Shown: one piece after another, positions 41,186-45,957 of the stretch
Position numbering within the stretch: position 1 is the stretch's first letter
Layout: every line of letters begins with the position of its first letter
Source of the DNA: Planctomycetota bacterium
Lineage (GTDB): Bacteria > Planctomycetota > Phycisphaerae > WQYP01
Length of the DNA: 45,957 nt
Direction of reading: 5' to 3'
Assembly (NCBI GenBank): GCA_021819825.1
Contig: JAKAEZ010000017.1
Location: 1-45,957 of the forward strand
The notes under the pieces: generated by a model
Databases searched by the model: none
Told to the model about the DNA's origin: nothing
What the model saw: only the letters and a program-made list of their open reading frames with translations
Program-made: the position numbers and the translations under genes

Positions 41186-43672
41186 ATGCAGGCTCAATGG
41201 ATAGCAAAAAAAAACAGGCCGGCCCAAGCTGCCCGTGCACGCCAGTACCTGATTGCCGGGGCCTGCCTGGCGGCTTTGATGACCGGCGGCTTGGCGTTTG
41301 GCCAAACCGTATCAACGCCACAAAAAACCGCGGTGCATAAAACGGCCCAGCCGGCACCGCATCAACTGACGGGAAAATCGCAAACCCCCAGCCCTTTCAC
41401 TGGCTGGCCGGTAAAATCAGTGGAAATTTCCGGCAGCGTTCCCAGCGATCGCACGCTGATTGAAAATCAGATTCGTGTGGTTCCCGGTTCGGGTTATAAC
41501 CGGGCGGAAGTCGGGGTGGATGTACGCTCCATTGCATCGTTGGGAAGATTCTCTTCTGTGCGGGCGGACGTTATACCCACCGCTCATCATGAGGTGATTG
41601 TCCGTTATATTGTTAAAGAACGGCCGGTGATTCGCACCGTGGAAATCGTGGGCAATCAGCATGTTAAAACCGCGACGATATTAAAGTCGCTTATGGCGCA
41701 TCCGGGCGGCGCGGTGGATCCGTTTATTTTTCAGACCGACCGGCATGATATTATCCGCCTTTATCACAGCAAGGGTTTTCTTTTCGCCCGGGTGAGCGTT
41801 AATCAAAAGGATTTGGCCAACGGCGTGGTGCAATATCATGTCACGGAAGGGCCGCGGGTTTATATCAACAAAGTTTCGTTTGTCGGGAACAATTACTATC
41901 CGAGCTGGTTTTTGCATTTTAAAACGGATGTGACCGCCCGGTGGAAATTATTCTGGCTTATTCCCATTCACGATGGTGTATTGCGGCATTCTGATCTGGA
42001 AACAGATTTGGCCACGCTCCGAGATTTGTGGCTGAAAAAGGGGTTTTTGGATTGCCGCACATCCTATAATTTACAGTACACCCCTGATTTCCGGCATGTG
42101 CGGGTGCAGTATATCATCCATCCCGGCACACGGTATCGCATCGGCAAAATCATCTTCAAGGGCAACCACGTATTAACCACCGCCGCGCTGATGAAAGATG
42201 TCACCATGCCGCCGGGGCACTACTATAGTCGCAGCCTCATCCAAGCCACGAAACAGCGCATTGCCGACATCTATGGAAAGCTCGGCTACATATACAATCG
42301 CGTGAGCCCGTCTTACGCGTACACCTCGCAAGAGGGCATTGTGAATCTGGTGATACGAATTTCCGAGGGCAAAGCGTACCAGGTGGGCCGCGTGATTATT
42401 CGCGGCAACGCCAAGGTGGAAGATCATGTCGTGCGCCGCCAAGTCCGACTTTATCCCGGAAAGCTTTATGACACGACCGCGGTAAGAAGATCCATTTCCC
42501 ATATTCAGGATTTAGGACTTTTTAATCATGCCAATATTACACCCATTGGCCACCAGCCCAACACGCGCAATGCTCTGGTGAATCTGGATCAGGGGCAAAC
42601 GGCACAATTTATGATTGGTGCCGGGGTATCATCCGATGCGGGCCTGATCGGGCAGGTCAGCGTTACGCAGAAGAATTTTGATATTACCGATACGCCGCAT
42701 TCGCTGGGAGAATTTTTACGGGGACAGGCCTTTCAGGGCAACGGCCAATATTTTAATATCACGTTGGAACCGGGAACGGTTTATCAGTTGTATCGCGTGA
42801 CTTTCGGCGAGCCATACCTGTGGGACAGCCCCTACAGCTTCCGCAACAGCGCCTATTACTTCACGGAGTATTACAACACTTACGACCTTAATCGTCTGGG
42901 TGACCGTGTCACGCTGGGTCGGCGGATCACCAACCATCTGGAAGTAACGATGGCGTTCCGTTGGGAGGATGTAGACGTCAACAATATTACCGATGTCGGA
43001 CCGGCCGGATACGATCCAAACGAACCCGACGCCGCACCGGAAATTTTTGCGCAGGCCGGCTCCCATTATTTAAGCAGCATCAAACCCGCCATCGTATTTA
43101 ATGATACCAACAGCAGCATTTTCCCCACCCGCGGCGTTGTAGCGGGCGTCTCAATGGAACAGTTTGGCGCTATGGGCGGGGCCTACACCTTTACCAAATT
43201 TGATATCTTCAGTACCTATTATCATACACTTTATACAGATTTATTCGGCCGAAAAACGGTCTTGATGCTGAAAAACGACCTGGGCTTTATTCCCTGGGGA
43301 ACGTCGGTATTTTTTGAACGCTTTTATGCCGGCGGAATCGGATCCTTACGTGGCTATACCTATCAGGGTGTCACCCCGCGCGACGGCCCGCTGCAGGATG
43401 GCATCGGCGGCAACTTCATGGATGTGGCCACCGCCGAAGTGAATTACCCGCTGTACAAAAATATTCTACGCGGCGTCGTATTTATTGATGCCGGGGACGT
43501 TGAGCCTAATGTGCATCTTGGTACCACGGTAGTTGATGCCGGTATCGGGATCAGGGTGGTTCTGCCGTTCTTTGGAAAATTGCCGCTGGGCATTGATCTG
43601 GCATACCCCATCCACCATAACCAAAACGACCATATTGAATATATCAGTTTTGCCCTGGGCATACCGATGTAA
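41186..43672 (+). CDS. bamA: Outer-membrane protein assembly factor, BamA-like
   Basis: An 828-residue Omp85-family protein. A signal peptide lies at about residues 20-40 (LIAGACLAALMTGGLAFGQ). POTRA repeats fill about 70-430; clear examples start VKSVEISGSVPSDRTLIENQ, VRTVEIVGNQHVKTATI-like, VYINKVSFVGNNYYPSW, YRIGKIIFKGNHVLTTAAL and YQVGRVIIRGNAKVEDHVV. The C-terminal half is a 16-strand barrel with the lid-loop motif SLRGY (VRGF/Y type) and TRGVVAGVSMEQFG. It would insert proteins into the outer membrane. The last residue is Met (FALGIPM) where most family members end in an aromatic. GGGAAAG precedes the ATG. The following secreted protein gene starts 69 bases later. Confidence 0.92.
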   Translation: MQAQWIAKKNRPAQAARARQYLIAGACLAALMTGGLAFGQTVSTPQKTAVHKTAQPAPHQLTGKSQTPSPFTGWPVKSVEISGSVPSDRTLIENQIRVVPGSGYNRAEVGVDVRSIASLGRFSSVRADVIPTAHHEVIVRYIVKERPVIRTVEIVGNQHVKTATILKSLMAHPGGAVDPFIFQTDRHDIIRLYHSKGFLFARVSVNQKDLANGVVQYHVTEGPRVYINKVSFVGNNYYPSWFLHFKTDVTARWKLFWLIPIHDGVLRHSDLETDLATLRDLWLKKGFLDCRTSYNLQYTPDFRHVRVQYIIHPGTRYRIGKIIFKGNHVLTTAALMKDVTMPPGHYYSRSLIQATKQRIADIYGKLGYIYNRVSPSYAYTSQEGIVNLVIRISEGKAYQVGRVIIRGNAKVEDHVVRRQVRLYPGKLYDTTAVRRSISHIQDLGLFNHANITPIGHQPNTRNALVNLDQGQTAQFMIGAGVSSDAGLIGQVSVTQKNFDITDTPHSLGEFLRGQAFQGNGQYFNITLEPGTVYQLYRVTFGEPYLWDSPYSFRNSAYYFTEYYNTYDLNRLGDRVTLGRRITNHLEVTMAFRWEDVDVNNITDVGPAGYDPNEPDAAPEIFAQAGSHYLSSIKPAIVFNDTNSSIFPTRGVVAGVSMEQFGAMGGAYTFTKFDIFSTYYHTLYTDLFGRKTVLMLKNDLGFIPWGTSVFFERFYAGGIGSLRGYTYQGVTPRDGPLQDGIGGNFMDVATAEVNYPLYKNILRGVVFIDAGDVEPNVHLGTTVVDAGIGIRVVLPFFGKLPLGIDLAYPIHHNQNDHIEYISFALGIPM

Positions 43673-43741
43673 TCAACCGATGCGGACGATATACTATGAT
43701 ATATCGAACTGGTCATGCACATATTTGCAAGGATCATCGCG

Positions 43742-44902
43742 ATGCAACCGCACAAAGGCTCTTCATCCAGGAATTGGCTTGTTGCACTTTTACTCCCGGT
43801 GCTGTTGCCGTGCGGGTTTGTGCACGCCTCTGGGATAGCGCAATCGAAAGTTCCAAGCCTTGCGGTGCTGCCCTTTGTGCCCGCAACGCGGAACGACAAA
43901 AACCTGGCCGGCAGAATGCGCTTTGCCGTGGCGAAAAAAATGTCCCGCGATGGCCATTATAAACGTGTCGATGACCATGACGTGAACATGATGATTGATG
44001 CCCTGCAACTGCCCTGGACTCCGCCGGTAACGACCGCGACGATTCAATCCGTGATAAAATCACTGGCGACGGATCAAACCGTCGCGGGCTTTGTCACAGG
44101 GCGGCATCTGACGCTGGAATTGTTTGTCGGTACTAAATTAACCAAAACCGTTTCCGCGACGATTCCCCCCAATAATACCAGCCCGCGATTAACCATTGAA
44201 AAAATGCTCACCGATTTATGCCGCATCCAATTCCATCACGTGCGATCCTGGCAAATTGATCCCAGTGCTGCCTTGACGAAAATATTTAGCCGTCGGCCCA
44301 ATCTGGTGAAAGACCCGGAGTTTAACGGTGCCGCGCAGGCTGGCTCCCGCGCCGTGGATTGGGATGTTTTCCTCATGAAACAGGATTATCACCCGCCGCT
44401 GCTTTCCAAAGCGGGTGCCAAGGCGCTGGCTGTGAATCGCGCGGCAATCGTGCCGCAAAGCGCTGTTACACCGTCCGCGGGCGGCTACTGCCTGATGCTC
44501 CGCACCGATTTGAACATTGCACAAAACAACGGATTAGCATGTGAAAGCACTTGGATACCTGTGATTCAGGGCCATCGGTATCGCTTTATGGTGCAGTATC
44601 ATAGTGATGGTCCGCGGATTCGGATTTTCATCAACGGCTTTGCCTACAGCCCGGATCAGTTCAGTACTTCCAACAACCTGGCAAGCCAACGCCGCGAGAT
44701 TTACCGCTGCCAGGTTTTGCCGGTTACCAAAAACACTGGATGGAGCCAGACCGGAATAGATTTTACTCCGCAATCGCTCAAAGGCATGAGGAACAAATTC
44801 CCCATTCGCTGGGTACGCATCGACTTTTATTCCTACCTGAATCCCGGCAACGCCTTTTTCCGCAATGTGCAGTTAAAAGATATCTCACCCCACGCCCAGT
44901 GA
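43742..44902 (+). CDS. Exported protein of unknown function with CBM-like C-terminus
   Basis: A 386-residue protein that I cannot assign to a family. The ATG at 43742 is preferred over 43715 because AAGGA lies 8 bases upstream. A signal peptide (NWLVALLLPVLLPCGFVHAS) is followed by SLAVLPFVPATRNDKNLAGR and a region resembling the alpha/beta domain of lipoproteins such as FlgO/CsgG-like proteins that start with LAVLPF. From about residue 195, NLVKDPEFNGAAQAGSRAVD, WIPVIQGHRYRFMVQYHSDG and WVRIDFYSYLNPGNAFFRNV look like a galactose-binding/CBM4_9-type beta sandwich. Position after bamA suggests a periplasmic or outer-membrane role. Domain calls are by pattern only. Confidence 0.7.
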   Translation: MQPHKGSSSRNWLVALLLPVLLPCGFVHASGIAQSKVPSLAVLPFVPATRNDKNLAGRMRFAVAKKMSRDGHYKRVDDHDVNMMIDALQLPWTPPVTTATIQSVIKSLATDQTVAGFVTGRHLTLELFVGTKLTKTVSATIPPNNTSPRLTIEKMLTDLCRIQFHHVRSWQIDPSAALTKIFSRRPNLVKDPEFNGAAQAGSRAVDWDVFLMKQDYHPPLLSKAGAKALAVNRAAIVPQSAVTPSAGGYCLMLRTDLNIAQNNGLACESTWIPVIQGHRYRFMVQYHSDGPRIRIFINGFAYSPDQFSTSNNLASQRREIYRCQVLPVTKNTGWSQTGIDFTPQSLKGMRNKFPIRWVRIDFYSYLNPGNAFFRNVQLKDISPHAQ

Positions 44903-44916
44903 AACATCGCGCAAGC

Positions 44917-45446
44917 AGCTCAATGCGGCAGCGTTGAGTTGGCGGCGGAAAGTGATTTTACCACACGATGCGTTTACGCCCGTCGCGGCTGGTACTGCGA
45001 TTGCCGCATCGCTGGTACCGCGCTTGCCGCATCATGGTGCGGCGTTCTTCCGCAGTCATATCCCGCATCCAACCACGACGCTTCCGCGTCGGGCTAAGGG
45101 TGTTTTTCCTGCGCGCGTTGGGCACGCGGGCGCAAGCACGATCCGTTAGCTCAATGCGGCAGCGTTGAGTTGGCGGCGGAAAAGTTTTCACCACACGATA
45201 CGTTTACGCCCGTCGCGGCTGGTACTGCGATTGGTACCGCGATTGCCGCATCATGGTGCGGCGTTCTTCCGCAGCCACGTCCCGCATCCAACCACGACGC
45301 TTCCGCGTCGGGCTAAGGGTGTTTTTCCTGCGCGCGTTGGGCACGCGGGCGCAAGCATGATCCGTTAGCTCAATGCGGCAGCGTTGAGTTGGTGGCGGGA
45401 AACGACCTGATCGCACGATACGCTCGGCCCGTCGCGGCTGGTCGCC
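44917..45446. repeat. Tandem array of ~220-231-base structured units
   Basis: Units begin at 44917, 45148 and 45367 (spacings 231 and 219); the third is cut off after about 80 bases. Each starts AGCTCAATGCGGCAGCGTTG, which can form an 8-bp stem with one wobble. Further hairpins inside the full units are GCCGCA/TGCGGC and GACGC-TTCC-GCGTC. Units 1 and 2 differ by an internal deletion near 45010 and by scattered substitutions. The head alone recurs at 22311. Confidence 0.92.
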
Positions 45447-45468
45447 AAGCACCCGCCGGAGCCCCTAC

Positions 45469-45523
45469 GAGCCTTTCCGAGTAATGGTCGGGATTGCAAC
45501 CCGGCGATTACTCGGACAGGCTC
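45469..45523. repeat. Long palindromic repeat (GCCTGTCCGAGTAATGG family), copy 2
   Basis: GAGCCTTTCCGAGTAAT (45469-45485) pairs with 45507-45523 with one mismatch; the loop itself can form CGGG/CCCG. It is the same family as 35401-35448. Confidence 0.85.
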
Positions 45524-45830
45524 CCAGAACGGAGTGCTTTGGTCGAGCTTCGAACAGCCATCACTGAGGAGTATCATACACCAAAATGTCCTTGAGAAGT
45601 AAGGCATTTAACCCTTCCCCTCACCCTTCCCCTGGGGGGAAGGGTACTATTTTCATTTCGTCCTTGTTTTTCAACCCTTTTTAGCGTTTTTCGAGCGTGG
45701 CGTCTTGTCAGAAAGCGTCCCTCTCTCCCTCACGGGAGAGAGGCCTTCGGCTCGCTCACGCTCGCCTCGGCGGCTCACGCCGTCCGCAGGTGGGGTGGGG
45801 GCAGAACAACAAAAAATGTCCTTTAGATGT

Positions 45831-45957
45831 CCGTGTCCGTCCTACGAACCACATCTACCGGGGAGTTTTCTGATAGGGGATAATCTGCGGGCATGAGGAA
45901 CCGATGGTCAGGCCTGCCGAATCAGAATACTTTTGTTTTCAGCGAGTTGTCGCTGTT
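45831..45957. repeat. Terminal inverted repeat, right copy
   Basis: Exact reverse complement of bases 1-127. See the left copy for interpretation. Confidence 0.95.

Larger units (their letters stand above)
44903..45957. other. Repeat region at the right end, no supported gene
   Basis: More than 1 kb that holds the tandem array (44917-45446), a long palindrome (45469-45523), a pyrimidine-rich stretch with small hairpins (45610-45800, including CCTCTCTCCC/GGGAGAGAGG around 45720-45744) and the terminal inverted repeat. Frames of 60-80 codons seen on both strands here repeat the same words in each unit and change frame between units, so they are not genes. Confidence 0.75.

Noticed and set aside
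44958-45452. Short frames on both strands with repeated words such as SPTRKRRGWMRD
   Set aside because: They are translations of the tandem repeat; units differ by an indel that breaks the frame, the differences are not biased to synonymous positions, and there is no ribosome site.
1-45957. Interpretation as a prophage, plasmid or transposon because of the terminal inverted repeats
   Set aside because: No replication, packaging, integrase or transposase gene is present and the content is chromosomal housekeeping; the 127-base length points to assembly.

Overview
The window looks like a chromosomal contig from a Gram-negative, LPS-making bacterium, most probably a planctomycete of the Phycisphaerae type. 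The support is a two-membrane gene set (BamA-like assembly factor, heptosyltransferase-like and WaaG-like glycosyltransferases), a PEP-CTERM protein, a FliA/WhiG sigma factor, and intergenic DNA unusually rich in short palindromic repeats. No 16S or marker comparison was possible, so the taxonomy is inference.

Layout. 193-3944 (+): DUF3300 protein, DUF2950 lipoprotein and a glycosyltransferase fused to DUF2062. 4009-13328 (-): FliA/WhiG sigma factor, FKBP lipoprotein, M29 aminopeptidase, a PAS histidine kinase/NarL regulator pair, EF-G with a clear terminator, and a zinc alcohol dehydrogenase. 13430-18693 (-): an envelope/isoprenoid block of plsY, a WaaG-like GT4, a WaaF-like GT9 and dxs. 18880-22128 (+): an S10 carboxypeptidase-like exported protein and a eukaryotic-like kinase. 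22395-25020 (-): tadA, rnpA and an isolated AIPR-family gene, a candidate phage-defence gene between repeat-rich gaps. 25424-32672 (+): ABC-F ATPase, tRNA-Lys, a small unknown protein, proA and a degenerate subtilisin-like PEP-CTERM protein. 32774-39060 (-): rplM-rpsI followed by a GT2-methyltransferase fusion, then pgm, pgl, a divergent GroES-like protein and a membrane-anchored rhodanese. 39221-44902: an AraC regulator (+), a PqiA-like membrane protein (-), a BamA-like protein (+) and a secreted unknown protein (+).

The genes are mostly housekeeping and envelope functions. Pgm and Pgl act at glucose-6-phosphate; Dxs, PlsY and the glycosyltransferases feed lipid and LPS synthesis; BamA inserts outer-membrane proteins. 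No complete new multigene system is visible. The most unusual material is the repeat load: at least seven families of small palindromic or tandem repeats, including a 20-bp perfect hairpin with a solo copy elsewhere, heptanucleotide arrays on both sides of proA, and a tandem array of units of about 225 bp near the right end. The two ends of the window are exact inverted copies of each other over 127 bp, a length that suggests a de Bruijn-graph k-mer boundary at a genomic repeat rather than a true telomere or transposon end.
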